Of a DNA stretch of 64,000 bases, positions 8,873-17,443 are shown one piece after another. The stretch lies in the NCBI GenBank assembly GCA_964372215.1, contig CAYJQC010000023.1, forward strand, positions 1 to 64,000, written 5' to 3'. The translations under genes and the position numbers were made by a program. The first letter of the stretch is position 1, and the number at the start of each line of letters is the position of its first letter. The stretch is from DAIMFL01 sp964372215 (GTDB lineage Bacteria; Pseudomonadota; Alphaproteobacteria; Dongiales; Dongiaceae). The notes beneath the pieces were generated by a model. The model had not been told where the DNA came from. It ran no database searches and saw only the letters and a list, made by a program, of their open reading frames with translations.

Positions 8873-10672
8873 ATGAGCCAGCGCGCCGCCCAGAGCCCGA
8901 GCGGGACCCCCGAACTGGGCGCGCTGCCCGAATGGGACCTGGCCGACCTCTATCCCGGGACCGCGTCGCCCGAGCTGAAGCGCGACCTGGAAAGCGCGGC
9001 CAAGGACGCCAAGGCGTTCGCCGCGCGCTACCGGGGCAAGCTGGAGGCCCTGAACTCCGCCGATTTCGGCGCCGCCATCGCCGCCTACGAGGCGATCCAG
9101 GAGCTGCTGGGGCGGCTGTCGAGCTATGCCCAGCTGGTTCATGCCGGCAACATGGCCGATCCCGAGATCGGCCGCTTCTACCAGACGATCCAGGAGAAGG
9201 TGACCGAGATCTCCTCGGAAACCCTGTTCTTCACCCTGGAGATCAACCGGCTGGAGGACGCCGCGATCGCGCGCCTCCTCACCGACCCGGCCGCCGCGCG
9301 CTACGCCCCCTGGCTGCGCGACCTGCGGGCCTATCGCGCGCACCAGCTGTCCGACGAGATCGAGAAGCTGCTGCACGAGAAATACGTGGTCGGCCGCGCC
9401 GCCTGGACCCGGCTGTTCGACGAGACCATGGCGGGCCTGCGTTTCCCGGTGGATGGCAAGGAGCTGACCTCGAACGAGGTCCTGAACCTGCTCTCCGACC
9501 GCGACGGGGAAACCCGGCGCAAGGCGGCGAAATCGCTGACCGCCGTGCTGAAGCGCGAATCGCGCGCCTTCGCGCTGATCACCAACACGCTGGCCAAGGA
9601 CAAGGAGATCGAGGACCGCTGGCGCCACTACGCGCGGCCGGTCTCCTCGCGCAACCTCGCCAACCAGGTCGAGGACCCGGTGGTGGAGGCCCTGGTCGGC
9701 GCGGTGAAGCAGGCCTATCCGCGGCTCTCGCATCGCTACTACAAGATCAAGGCGCGCTGGTTCGGGGTCGACCGCCTCGACTGGTGGGATCGCAACGCGC
9801 CGCTGCCGAGCGACCAGGACCGGGTGATCGCCTGGCCCGCCGCGCAGAAGCTGGTGCTCGACGCCTACAGCGCGTTCTCGCCGGATCTCGGCGCGTTGGG
9901 GCGCAAGTTCTTCGACGCGCGCTGGATCGACGCGCCGCCGCGGCCCGGCAAGGCGCCGGGCGCCTTCGCCCATCCGACGGTGCCGTCGGCGCACCCGTAT
10001 CTGCTGCTCAACTATCACGGCAAGACCCGCGACGTGATGACCCTGGCCCACGAGCTCGGCCACGGCGTGCACCAGCTCCTGGCGGCGCCCCAGGGCCAGC
10101 TCATGTCGGACACGCCGCTGACCCTGGCCGAGACCGCCTCGGTGTTCGGCGAGATGCTGACCTTCCAGGCGCTGCTGGCGCGCGAGACCGATCCGGAGAA
10201 GCGCCGCATCCTGCTGGCCTCCAAGGTCGAGGACATGCTGAACACGGTGGTGCGGCAGATCGCCATGCACGAGTTCGAGGTGCGGGTCCACGACGCGCGG
10301 CGCGACAGCGAGCTAACCCCCGACGAGCTCGGCGAGATCTGGTTCGAGACCCAGGTGGAGAGCCTGGGACCGTCGTTCAATTTCGACGACGACTACAAGA
10401 CCCTGTGGTCCTACATCCCGCATTTCGTCCACGTGCCGTTCTATGTCTATGCCTATGCCTTCGGCGACTGCCTGGTGAATTCGCTCTACGCGGTCTATCA
10501 GAACGCGGCGCCCGGCTTCGCCGAGAAGTATCTCGAGATGCTGAAGGCCGGCGGCACCCTGCGGCATCGGGAACTGCTGGCGCCGTTCGGCCTCGACGCC
10601 GCCGACCCGGCCTTCTGGAGCAAGGGGCTCGGCGTGGTGGCCGGCTTCATCGACGAGCTCGAGAAGATGTGA
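8873..10672 (+). CDS. pepF: Oligoendopeptidase F, M3 family zinc peptidase
   Basis: A 599-residue cytoplasmic metallopeptidase that cleaves short peptides. The zinc site is HELGH in LAHELGHGVHQ (about residues 393-403), with the third ligand glutamate expected in LAETASVFGEM about 25 residues later. The N-terminal helical domain starts at LPEWDLADLYPG, characteristic of the M3B PepF group. The start is the ATG at 8873 with an AGGAG site 7 bp upstream. The same frame is open far upstream, but that part overlaps the exporter and the synthetase and is not coding. Confidence 0.94.
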   Translation: MSQRAAQSPSGTPELGALPEWDLADLYPGTASPELKRDLESAAKDAKAFAARYRGKLEALNSADFGAAIAAYEAIQELLGRLSSYAQLVHAGNMADPEIGRFYQTIQEKVTEISSETLFFTLEINRLEDAAIARLLTDPAAARYAPWLRDLRAYRAHQLSDEIEKLLHEKYVVGRAAWTRLFDETMAGLRFPVDGKELTSNEVLNLLSDRDGETRRKAAKSLTAVLKRESRAFALITNTLAKDKEIEDRWRHYARPVSSRNLANQVEDPVVEALVGAVKQAYPRLSHRYYKIKARWFGVDRLDWWDRNAPLPSDQDRVIAWPAAQKLVLDAYSAFSPDLGALGRKFFDARWIDAPPRPGKAPGAFAHPTVPSAHPYLLLNYHGKTRDVMTLAHELGHGVHQLLAAPQGQLMSDTPLTLAETASVFGEMLTFQALLARETDPEKRRILLASKVEDMLNTVVRQIAMHEFEVRVHDARRDSELTPDELGEIWFETQVESLGPSFNFDDDYKTLWSYIPHFVHVPFYVYAYAFGDCLVNSLYAVYQNAAPGFAEKYLEMLKAGGTLRHRELLAPFGLDAADPAFWSKGLGVVAGFIDELEKM

Positions 10673-10699
10673 ACGCATTGGAGTCGCATGAATGTTGTG

Positions 10700-10791
10700 C
10701 GTCCTTCGAGACGCGCCGCTGACGCGGCGCTCCTCAGGATGAGGGAGGGTCTTCGTGGCATCGAGAACGACCTCATGCTGAGCCTGTCGAA
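10700..10791. repeat. REP-like intergenic palindromic element, copy 1
   Basis: The spacer holds CGTCCTTCGAGACGCGCC, a GC hairpin (CGCCGCTGACGCGGCG), CTCCTCAGGATGAGG, then the 13-mer TGAGCCTGTCGAA at 10779-10791. That 13-mer recurs exactly at 19382-19394 and, inverted, at 19352-19364. Elements of this look are dispersed in many alphaproteobacterial genomes between genes. Confidence 0.65.
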
Positions 10792-10833
10792 GCCCGCGGG
10801 GCGCTCGTCCAGCGCGCGCGCGACGACGAGCAC

Positions 10834-12180
10834 ATGAGCGAAGACAACAGCCTGTCGGGGCGGATGCGGCGCTACGCCCGCGTCGGCACCGCCGTGGGCG
10901 GCCTCGCCGCGCGCATGGCGGGAGCGCGCTATCTCGGCTGGGAGCTCGATCGCGGGCGGCACGCGGCGGAGCTGAAGGCGGCGCTCGGTGGGCTCAAGGG
11001 GCCGCTCATGAAGGTGGCGCAGATCATGGCCACCATCCCCGACGCCCTGCCCAAGGAATACGTCCAGGAACTGGCGCAGCTCCAGGCCAATGCGCCGGCC
11101 ATGGGCTGGGCCTTCGTCCGGCGGCGCATGGCCGCCGAGCTCGGCCCCGACTGGCGCACGCGCTTCGCGAGCTTCGAGCACCAGGCCGCGGCGGCGGCCT
11201 CGCTCGGCCAGGTCCACAAGGCGGTCTCCCATGGCGGCGACAGCCTCGCCTGCAAGCTGCAGTACCCCGACATGCAGTCGGCGGTGGAGGCCGACCTCAA
11301 GCAGCTCCGCCTGATCTTCGCGCTGTACGAGCGCTACGACCGCGCCATCGCCACCGCGGAGATCCACGCCGAGATCGCGGCGCGGCTGCGCGAGGAGCTC
11401 GATTACGGGCTCGAGGGGCGCCACATGGCGCTCTACGGCGCCATGCACGCGGACGAGGCGGACGTCCATGTGCCCGACCTGCTGCCCGAACTCTCGACCG
11501 GAAGGCTGCTCACCATGACCTGGCTCGAGGGCCGGCCGCTGCTCGACTACATCGCCACCCACGAGGACCCGGCGGCGCGCAACCGGGTCGCCCTCAACAT
11601 GTTCCGGGCCTGGTACGTGCCGTTCTACGGCTATGGCGTGATCCACGGCGATCCCCATCTCGGCAACTACACGGTGCGGCCGGACGGCTCGGTCAACCTG
11701 CTCGATTTCGGCTGCGTGCGGGTGTTCCACGCCAGTTTCGTCCAGGGCGTCATCGACCTCTATCACGCGCTGCTCGACGACGATCCCGCGCTCGCCGTCC
11801 ATGCCTACGAGTCCTGGGGCTTCAAGGGCCTCAACAAGGAGGTGATCGCGGTCCTGAACCGCTGGGCCGAATTCGTCTATGGGCCGCTGATGGAAGACCG
11901 CGACCGCCGCATCCAGGAGAGCAAGTCCGGCATCTACGGCCGCGAGGTGGCGGAGGGCGTCCATGCCGAGCTGCGCCGGCTGGGGCCGGTCACCCCGCCG
12001 CGCGAGTTCGTATTCATGGACCGCGCCGCCATCGGCCTCGGCTCGGTGTTCCTGCACCTGAAGGCCGAGATCAACTGGTACCGGCTGTTCCACGAGCTGA
12101 TCGGCGGCTTCGACGCCAAGGCGCTGGCCCGCCGCCAGGCCCGCACCCTGAAGGCCGCCGGGGTGCCGCCGCCGGTGTAA
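10834..12180 (+). CDS. ABC1/UbiB (AarF) family atypical kinase
   Basis: A 448-residue ADCK/UbiB-family protein. The kinase-like core shows the alanine-rich nucleotide loop (AAAASLGQVHKA), the lysine segment LACKLQYPDM, a catalytic-loop equivalent VIHGDPHLGNYT, and the metal-binding NLLDFGCVR. The family-specific KxGQ motif reads KVAQ here. Members support ubiquinone synthesis or lipid homeostasis. This copy is not next to other ubi genes, so a direct role in quinone synthesis is uncertain. It has no predicted C-terminal membrane helices of the kind found in enterobacterial UbiB. The start at 10834 follows the REP-like spacer and has no strong ribosome-binding site. Confidence 0.85.
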   Translation: MSEDNSLSGRMRRYARVGTAVGGLAARMAGARYLGWELDRGRHAAELKAALGGLKGPLMKVAQIMATIPDALPKEYVQELAQLQANAPAMGWAFVRRRMAAELGPDWRTRFASFEHQAAAAASLGQVHKAVSHGGDSLACKLQYPDMQSAVEADLKQLRLIFALYERYDRAIATAEIHAEIAARLREELDYGLEGRHMALYGAMHADEADVHVPDLLPELSTGRLLTMTWLEGRPLLDYIATHEDPAARNRVALNMFRAWYVPFYGYGVIHGDPHLGNYTVRPDGSVNLLDFGCVRVFHASFVQGVIDLYHALLDDDPALAVHAYESWGFKGLNKEVIAVLNRWAEFVYGPLMEDRDRRIQESKSGIYGREVAEGVHAELRRLGPVTPPREFVFMDRAAIGLGSVFLHLKAEINWYRLFHELIGGFDAKALARRQARTLKAAGVPPPV

Positions 12181-12274
12181 CCCGGCGATTCGCCGGGATT
12201 CCCCCGCGCCGCGTTTGCCGGTATTCAGACCTCGGGCGCCCGGGCGACTCGGGCGGCGGACGGGGGGAGAAGGC

Positions 12275-13354
12275 ATGCGCCAGCCGGACTGGGAACGCCT
12301 GACGGTCATGGTGGTCGAGGACAACCGCTTCATGCGGGACCTGCTGTGCTCGACCCTGTCGGCCTTCGGCATCGAGAATGTCATCGCCGAGGATGACGGC
12401 GCCTCGGCGATCCGCCGGCTGAAGCTCAGCCGCAGCAACCCAAAGGCGGCCGGGCTCGGCGCCGTCGACGTCATCCTGTCCGACTATGTGATGCCGGTGG
12501 TCGACGGGATCCTGCTGCTGCGCTGGCTGCGGACCGGCACCGGGGTACCCGACCGCTTCGTGCCCTTCATCATGGTCTCCGGGGCGGCCGACCGCGACGT
12601 GGTCGAGCAGGCGCGCGGCGCCGGCGTCACCGAGTTCGTGGCCAAGCCGTACTCGGCACGCTCGCTCGCCGACCGCCTGCTGATGGTGATCAACCATCCG
12701 CGGCAGTTCGTCCTGAGCCCGGGCTATTTCGGGCCCGACCGCCGCCGCACGGTGGTGGAGCCCGCGCGGGAGCGGCGCGAGTCGGACAGCTCCGGCATCC
12801 AGGTCATCCACAAGGCCTCGAACGAGAAGACCCTGCGCGAGGACGTGCGCGCCCTGCATTTCCGCCTCGGCAACCGGCTGCGCGACAAGCTCGGCGCCAA
12901 TCTGATGAAGGGCGAGATCGACATCGATCCGGCCTTCATCCGGGCCGCCGACGAGCGCATCAGGAGCTTCTTTGGCGACTATGCCGACTGGGTCGAGCGC
13001 CATCTCCGCAGCATGGTCGACTCGCGCAACGCGCTGGCGGTGGGCGAGGGCGACGCCTCGGCGCACATCTCGAACATCAACACCATCGCGCACGAGCTGC
13101 GCGGCCAGGGCGGCATCTTCGACTATCCCCTGATCACCCATATCGGCAAGTCGCTGTACGATGTGACGATGAGCCAGAGCATCGAGGTGAGCCCGGCCTG
13201 GATCGACCTGATCGGCGCCCATATCGACACCATCCGCACGGTGTTCTCCCAGAAGGTGAGCGGCACCGGCGGCGAGATCGGGGCCCAGCTGCTGCACGAG
13301 ATGGAGGTCGCGGTCCGGAAATTCGCCGGCCACGTGGCGAAAGCGCACGGCTAG
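12275..13354 (+). CDS. Response regulator with C-terminal HPt-like domain
   Basis: A 359-residue protein. Residues ~10-135 are a CheY-like receiver: acidic pair in VVEDN, phosphoacceptor Asp70 in ILSDYVMPVVDG, the Thr/Ser switch in FIMVSGAA and the lysine in FVAKPYSA. After a linker with the common YFGPDRRR box, the C-terminal helical part contains AHELRGQGG, matching the H-x-L-[RK]-G-x-x-G pattern of a histidine phosphotransfer domain. There is no DNA-binding domain. The start is the ATG at 12275 after GGGGAGAAGGC; an upstream in-frame start lacks one. It stands alone without an adjacent histidine kinase, so it may relay phosphate from an unlinked kinase. Confidence 0.85.
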   Translation: MRQPDWERLTVMVVEDNRFMRDLLCSTLSAFGIENVIAEDDGASAIRRLKLSRSNPKAAGLGAVDVILSDYVMPVVDGILLLRWLRTGTGVPDRFVPFIMVSGAADRDVVEQARGAGVTEFVAKPYSARSLADRLLMVINHPRQFVLSPGYFGPDRRRTVVEPARERRESDSSGIQVIHKASNEKTLREDVRALHFRLGNRLRDKLGANLMKGEIDIDPAFIRAADERIRSFFGDYADWVERHLRSMVDSRNALAVGEGDASAHISNINTIAHELRGQGGIFDYPLITHIGKSLYDVTMSQSIEVSPAWIDLIGAHIDTIRTVFSQKVSGTGGEIGAQLLHEMEVAVRKFAGHVAKAHG

Positions 13355-13461
13355 CGAAGCGGGCCGGCGCGGTTGAGCCCGGGGCCGCTTCCCGGCATTG
13401 TCTCGGGGCGCGCCTGCCGGCCGGCTGCCGGTGGCGGCCGAAACCAGAAGGAGAGAGACCC

Positions 13462-13755
13462 ATGGGCGCTTCCAGCGCGAGTCTGCATGCGCCGCGCGAG
13501 CGGCTGAGCCCCGAGACCCTGAATCTGCATCACGCCATCGTCTCGCTGATGGAGGAGCTGGAGGCGATCGACTGGTACCGCCAGCGGGCGGACGATTGCG
13601 ACGACGCGGCGCTCAAGGAGATCCTGCTGCACAACATGCGCGAGGAAATGGAGCATGCCGCCATGGTGCTCGAGTGGATCCGCCGCAACAGCAAGGACTT
13701 CGAAAAGCAGCTCGAGGAGTTCCTGTTCACCAAGGGCGAGATCGGCGATCACTGA
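13462..13755 (+). CDS. Encapsulated-ferritin-like (EncFtn) ferroxidase protein
   Basis: A 97-residue two-helix ferritin-like protein that strongly resembles the Rhodospirillum rubrum encapsulated ferritin: ETLNLHHAIVSLMEELEAID then WYRQRAD in helix 1, and HNMREEMEHAAMVLEWIRRN in helix 2. The glutamates (MEELEA, MREEMEH) and the histidine in EMEHA match the ferroxidase ligands that assemble at the dimer interface in that family. It stops soon after FLFTKGEIGDH, so the C-terminal extension and encapsulin-targeting peptide are absent, and no encapsulin shell gene is in the window. The start has GGAGAGAGACCC upstream. The fold is confident; cargo status is not. Confidence 0.85.
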   Translation: MGASSASLHAPRERLSPETLNLHHAIVSLMEELEAIDWYRQRADDCDDAALKEILLHNMREEMEHAAMVLEWIRRNSKDFEKQLEEFLFTKGEIGDH

Positions 13756-13986
13756 CCGGCTGCGGCGTGGCGTCGCGCCGCGGCCCGGGGGGGCGCAAGC
13801 CCCGGCGCAGCGCCGGCGGGCGGCGCCACGGCCGGCCAAAACCGGCCTTGAGCCGCGCTGCCTGACGAGGCATTGTTGCCGCCATTGGCCGCGGTCCCCG
13901 GACGAGTCCCGGGCGGACGCGGCCGGGATCGCCGGGCGGGCCTCTCCTCGCCCTTCTGGGGAACAGCGGACGGAACCACGCCAGAC

Positions 13987-15144
13987 ATGAAGATCGGCAT
14001 ACCGCGCGAACGCCGGCCGCACGAGCTGCGCGTCGCGGCGACCCCCGACAGCGTCAAGAAGCTGATCGCCCTCGGCGCCGAGGTGGTGGTCGAGGCCGGC
14101 GCCGGGGCGAGCGCCGCCTATACCGACGAGGCCTACGCCGCCGCCGGCGCCAGGATCGCCGCCGATCAGGCCGCCTGCCTGGGCGAGGCCGACGTGGTGC
14201 TCAAGGTCCAGCGGCCGCTGACCGATTCCGAGGGCGGGCCGGACGAGCTCGCCCTGATGAAGCAGGGCGCGGTGCTGATCGGCATCCTGGCGCCCTATGC
14301 GGCGCGCGACCAGCTCGGCGCCTATGCCGCCCGCAACGTCGCCGCCTTCGCCCTCGAGTTCACCCCGCGCATCACCCGGGCGCAGTCGATGGACGTGCTG
14401 TCGTCGCAGTCCAATCTGGCGGGCTACCGGGCGGTGATCGACGCCGCCGGCGAATTCGGCCGCGCCTTCCCGATGATGATGACCGCCGCCGGCACGATCG
14501 CACCGGCCAAGGTGCTGGTGATGGGCGCCGGCGTCGCCGGGCTGCAGGCGATCGCCACCGCGCGGCGCCTCGGCGCCGTGGTCTCGGCGACCGACGTGCG
14601 GCCGGCCGCCAAGGAGCAGGTGCAGAGCCTGGGCGCCACCTTCGTCGCGGTCGAGGACGAGGAGTTCAAGCAGGCCGAGACAGCCGGCGGCTATGCCAAG
14701 GAGATGAGCGACGCCTACAAGCAGAAACAGGCCGCGCTGATCGCCGAGACCATGAAGAAGCAGGACATCGTCATCACCACCGCCCTCATACCCGGGCGCC
14801 CGGCGCCGAAGCTGGTGTCCGAGGACATGCTGAAGTCGATGAAGCCGGGCTCGGTGATCGTCGACCTGGCGGTCGAGCAGGGCGGCAACTGCGCGCTCGC
14901 CGAGCCGGGCAAGGTGGTGGTGAAGCATGGCGTCAAGATCGTCGGGCACCTGAACGTGCCGAGCCGCACCGCGGTCGATTCGAGCGCGCTCTATGCCCGC
15001 AATCTCGTGAACTTCCTGACGCCGCTGGTCGACAAGGAGACCAAGGCACTGAAGATCGACTGGGACGACGAGATCGTGAAGGGCACCGCGCTGACCCGCG
15101 ACGGCAAGATCGTCCACCCCGCCTTCACCGGCGAAGGAGCCTGA
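13987..15144 (+). CDS. pntAA: NAD(P) transhydrogenase subunit alpha part 1 (NAD-binding dI)
   Basis: A 385-residue soluble domain I of proton-translocating transhydrogenase, which binds NAD(H) and transfers hydride to NADP in the membrane complex. MKIGIPRERRPHELRVAATP is the classic opening, the alanine dehydrogenase-like fold carries the dinucleotide motif MGAGVAGLQAIATARRLGA at about residues 178-196, and the mobile-loop region follows. The three-polypeptide arrangement with pntAB and pntB is as in R. rubrum. The next gene begins 4 bp downstream. The chosen ATG lacks an obvious Shine-Dalgarno, but the upstream frame is poor in family similarity. Function is very secure. Confidence 0.96.
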   Translation: MKIGIPRERRPHELRVAATPDSVKKLIALGAEVVVEAGAGASAAYTDEAYAAAGARIAADQAACLGEADVVLKVQRPLTDSEGGPDELALMKQGAVLIGILAPYAARDQLGAYAARNVAAFALEFTPRITRAQSMDVLSSQSNLAGYRAVIDAAGEFGRAFPMMMTAAGTIAPAKVLVMGAGVAGLQAIATARRLGAVVSATDVRPAAKEQVQSLGATFVAVEDEEFKQAETAGGYAKEMSDAYKQKQAALIAETMKKQDIVITTALIPGRPAPKLVSEDMLKSMKPGSVIVDLAVEQGGNCALAEPGKVVVKHGVKIVGHLNVPSRTAVDSSALYARNLVNFLTPLVDKETKALKIDWDDEIVKGTALTRDGKIVHPAFTGEGA

Positions 15145-15148
15145 ATCC

Positions 15149-15559
15149 ATGGATCCCGCAACCATCGCCGAAGGTGCCGCCGAACTCGCCAACGGCGCGG
15201 CGCGGCTGTCCTCCCAGGCGGCCGACCTCGCCCACCAGGCCTCGCGGCTGGTGGTCGAGACCTCGAAGGGCGACCACGACCCGTTCGTGTTGGGCTTCAC
15301 CGTGTTCGTGCTGGCATGCTTCGTCGGCTATTACGTGGTCTGGCGGGTGACGCCGGCGCTGCACTCGCCGCTGATGGCGGTGACCAACGCGATCTCCAGC
15401 GTGATCATCGTCGGCGCGCTGATCGCCGCCGGGCCGGCCGACTTCAATTTCTCGCAGGTCATGGGCTTCCTCGCGGTGGTGCTGGCCTCGATCAACATCT
15501 TCGGCGGGTTCATCGTGACCCAGCGCATGCTGTCGATGTTCAAGAAGAAGACGAAGTAG
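15149..15559 (+). CDS. pntAB: NAD(P) transhydrogenase subunit alpha part 2
   Basis: A 136-residue membrane protein forming part of the proton channel (domain II) with the N-terminal half of PntB. A hydrophilic N terminus of about 45 residues precedes three hydrophobic segments: FVLGFTVFVLACFVGYYVVW, the segment from AVTNAISSVIIVGALIAAGP, and the one from VMGFLAVVLASINIFGGF. The conserved tail is VTQRMLSMFKKK. An AAGGAG site lies just before the start within the end of pntAA, consistent with translation from one operon mRNA. Confidence 0.95.
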   Translation: MDPATIAEGAAELANGAARLSSQAADLAHQASRLVVETSKGDHDPFVLGFTVFVLACFVGYYVVWRVTPALHSPLMAVTNAISSVIIVGALIAAGPADFNFSQVMGFLAVVLASINIFGGFIVTQRMLSMFKKKTK

Positions 15560-15581
15560 GGCGGGGGAACGGGAACCAGCG

Positions 15582-16979
15582 ATGACCGAGAATCTCGCCG
15601 CCTTCGCCTATCTCGCCGCCTCGGTGTGCTTCATCATGGCGCTGCGCGGGCTGTCCAGCCCGGTGACCTCGCGCTCCGGCAACATGTTCGGCATCGCCGG
15701 CATGGTGATCGCGATCGCCACCACCGTGGCGCTGCCCGAGGTGGTGAGCTATCCCCTGATCATCGCCGGCGTCGTCGTCGGCGGTGCGATCGGCAGCTTC
15801 ATCGCCATGCGCATCCAGATGACGGCGCTGCCGCAGCTGGTCGCCGCCTTCCACAGCCTGGTCGGCCTGGCCGCGGTGTTCGTCGCCGCCGCCGCCTTCT
15901 TCAACCCCGAGGCCTATGGCATCGGCACATCAGGCGACATCGCCGCCGCCAGCCTGGTCGAGATGGGCATCGGCGTCGCCATCGGCGCCATCACCTTCAC
16001 CGGCTCGGTGGTCGCCTTCGCCAAGCTCCAGGGCCTGGTCTCCGGCGCGCCGCTGGTGTTCTTCGGCCAGCACATCCTGAACGCGGTGCTCGGAATTGCG
16101 ATCTTCGTGCTGATCGCCTGGCTGGTGGTCGACCAGCCGGTCTCGGCGTTCTGGATCCTGACCGCGGTCGCCCTGGCGCTCGGCTTCCTGCTGATCCTGC
16201 CGATCGGCGGCGCCGACATGCCGGTCGTAGTCTCCATGCTGAACTCCTATTCGGGCTGGGCCGCCTGCGGCATCGGCTTCACGCTCGGCAACAACCTGCT
16301 GATCGTGACCGGCGCGCTGGTCGGCTCGTCCGGCGCCATCCTCAGCTACATCATGTGCAAGGGGATGAATCGCTCGATCTTCAACGTCATCCTGGGCGGC
16401 TTCGGCACCGGTTCGGGCGGCGCTGCCGCCGCCGGGCCGGGCGCCGGCGACCGCGCGGTGAAATCGGGCAGTGCCGAGGACGCCTCCTTCATCCTGAAGA
16501 ACGCCGCCTCGGTCATCATCGTGCCGGGCTACGGCATGGCGGTGGCCCAGGCCCAGCACGCGCTGCGCGAGATGGCGGACCTCCTGAAGAAGGAAGGGGT
16601 CAAGGTCAGCTACGCCATCCATCCCGTGGCCGGCCGCATGCCCGGCCACATGAACGTGCTGCTGGCCGAGGCCAACGTGCCCTATGACGAAGTGTTCGAG
16701 CTCGAGGATATCAACCGCGAGTTCAACCAGGCCGACGTCGCCTTCGTGATCGGCGCCAACGACGTCACCAATCCGGCCGCCAAGACCGATCCCAAGAGCC
16801 CGATCTACGGCATGCCGATCCTCGACGTCGAGGCGGCGAAGACCGTGCTGTTCATCAAGCGCTCGATGGCTTCGGGCTATGCCGGCGTCGACAACGAGCT
16901 GTTCTTCCGCGACAACACCATGATGCTGTTCGGCGACGCCAAGAAGGTCTGCGAAGAGATCGTGAAGTCGCTGGATTGA
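15582..16979 (+). CDS. pntB: NAD(P) transhydrogenase subunit beta
   Basis: A 465-residue subunit: about eight or nine membrane helices (domain II) over residues 1-270, then the NADP(H)-binding domain III. In dIII, IVPGYGMAVAQAQHALREMA is the nucleotide-binding region, AIHPVAGRMPGHMNVLLAEA follows, then FVIGANDVTNPAAKTDP and the C-terminal FIKRSMASGYAGVDNELF lid. Conserved residues are all present, so the enzyme should be active. It is the last gene of the pnt operon; the VOC gene that follows starts within 40 bp and may be cotranscribed. Its job is NADPH supply driven by the proton gradient. Confidence 0.96.
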   Translation: MTENLAAFAYLAASVCFIMALRGLSSPVTSRSGNMFGIAGMVIAIATTVALPEVVSYPLIIAGVVVGGAIGSFIAMRIQMTALPQLVAAFHSLVGLAAVFVAAAAFFNPEAYGIGTSGDIAAASLVEMGIGVAIGAITFTGSVVAFAKLQGLVSGAPLVFFGQHILNAVLGIAIFVLIAWLVVDQPVSAFWILTAVALALGFLLILPIGGADMPVVVSMLNSYSGWAACGIGFTLGNNLLIVTGALVGSSGAILSYIMCKGMNRSIFNVILGGFGTGSGGAAAAGPGAGDRAVKSGSAEDASFILKNAASVIIVPGYGMAVAQAQHALREMADLLKKEGVKVSYAIHPVAGRMPGHMNVLLAEANVPYDEVFELEDINREFNQADVAFVIGANDVTNPAAKTDPKSPIYGMPILDVEAAKTVLFIKRSMASGYAGVDNELFFRDNTMMLFGDAKKVCEEIVKSLD

Positions 16980-17014
16980 GGCGCACGGCTCTCGGCATTC
17001 GGGGTAACCGTCCC

Positions 17015-17395
17015 ATGCATCGCAGCCAGCTCGCCGGCTTCATCATCGACTGCAACACCGACGACCTCGATGCCGCCAGCGCATTCTGGGGCGGCGCGCT
17101 GGGGCTGACGCCGCGCGAATCCACGGCGCCGGAGGACGACAACTACGTCCCGTTCGAACCGGCTGCGAACGGGCTGCATATCGAGGTGCAGAAGGTCGAC
17201 CACCCCAGCCGGGTACATCTCGACATCGAGACCGACGACATCGCGGCCGAGGTGGCGCGCCTCGAGAAGCTCGGCGCGAAACGGCTAAGTCAGATCCACA
17301 CTTGGTGGGTGATGGAGGCGCCGACCGGCCAGCGCTTCTGCGTGGTCAGGGCGCAGAGCGCGCGCTTCGCCGAGCAGGCCAATGTCTGGCGGTAA
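17015..17395 (+). CDS. VOC-fold (glyoxalase/bleomycin resistance-like) protein
   Basis: A 126-residue single-module VOC protein. It begins MHRSQLAGFIIDCNTDDLDA, with the pattern AASAFWGGALGLTPRE, and the second half contains RVHLDIETDDIAAEVARLEKLGA, the usual second beta-alpha repeat. Candidate metal ligands are the His in RVHLDIE and the Glu in HIEVQKV. Such proteins may be dioxygenases, isomerases or resistance proteins, and the substrate cannot be read here. The ATG at 17015 is preferred to an in-frame ATG overlapping the pntB stop because the domain starts right after it. Confidence 0.8.
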   Translation: MHRSQLAGFIIDCNTDDLDAASAFWGGALGLTPRESTAPEDDNYVPFEPAANGLHIEVQKVDHPSRVHLDIETDDIAAEVARLEKLGAKRLSQIHTWWVMEAPTGQRFCVVRAQSARFAEQANVWR

Positions 17396-17443
17396 AGCGG
17401 GCGGCTCGATGGCCGAATGAGGCGAAGTCCAGGTCCGGGCGGC

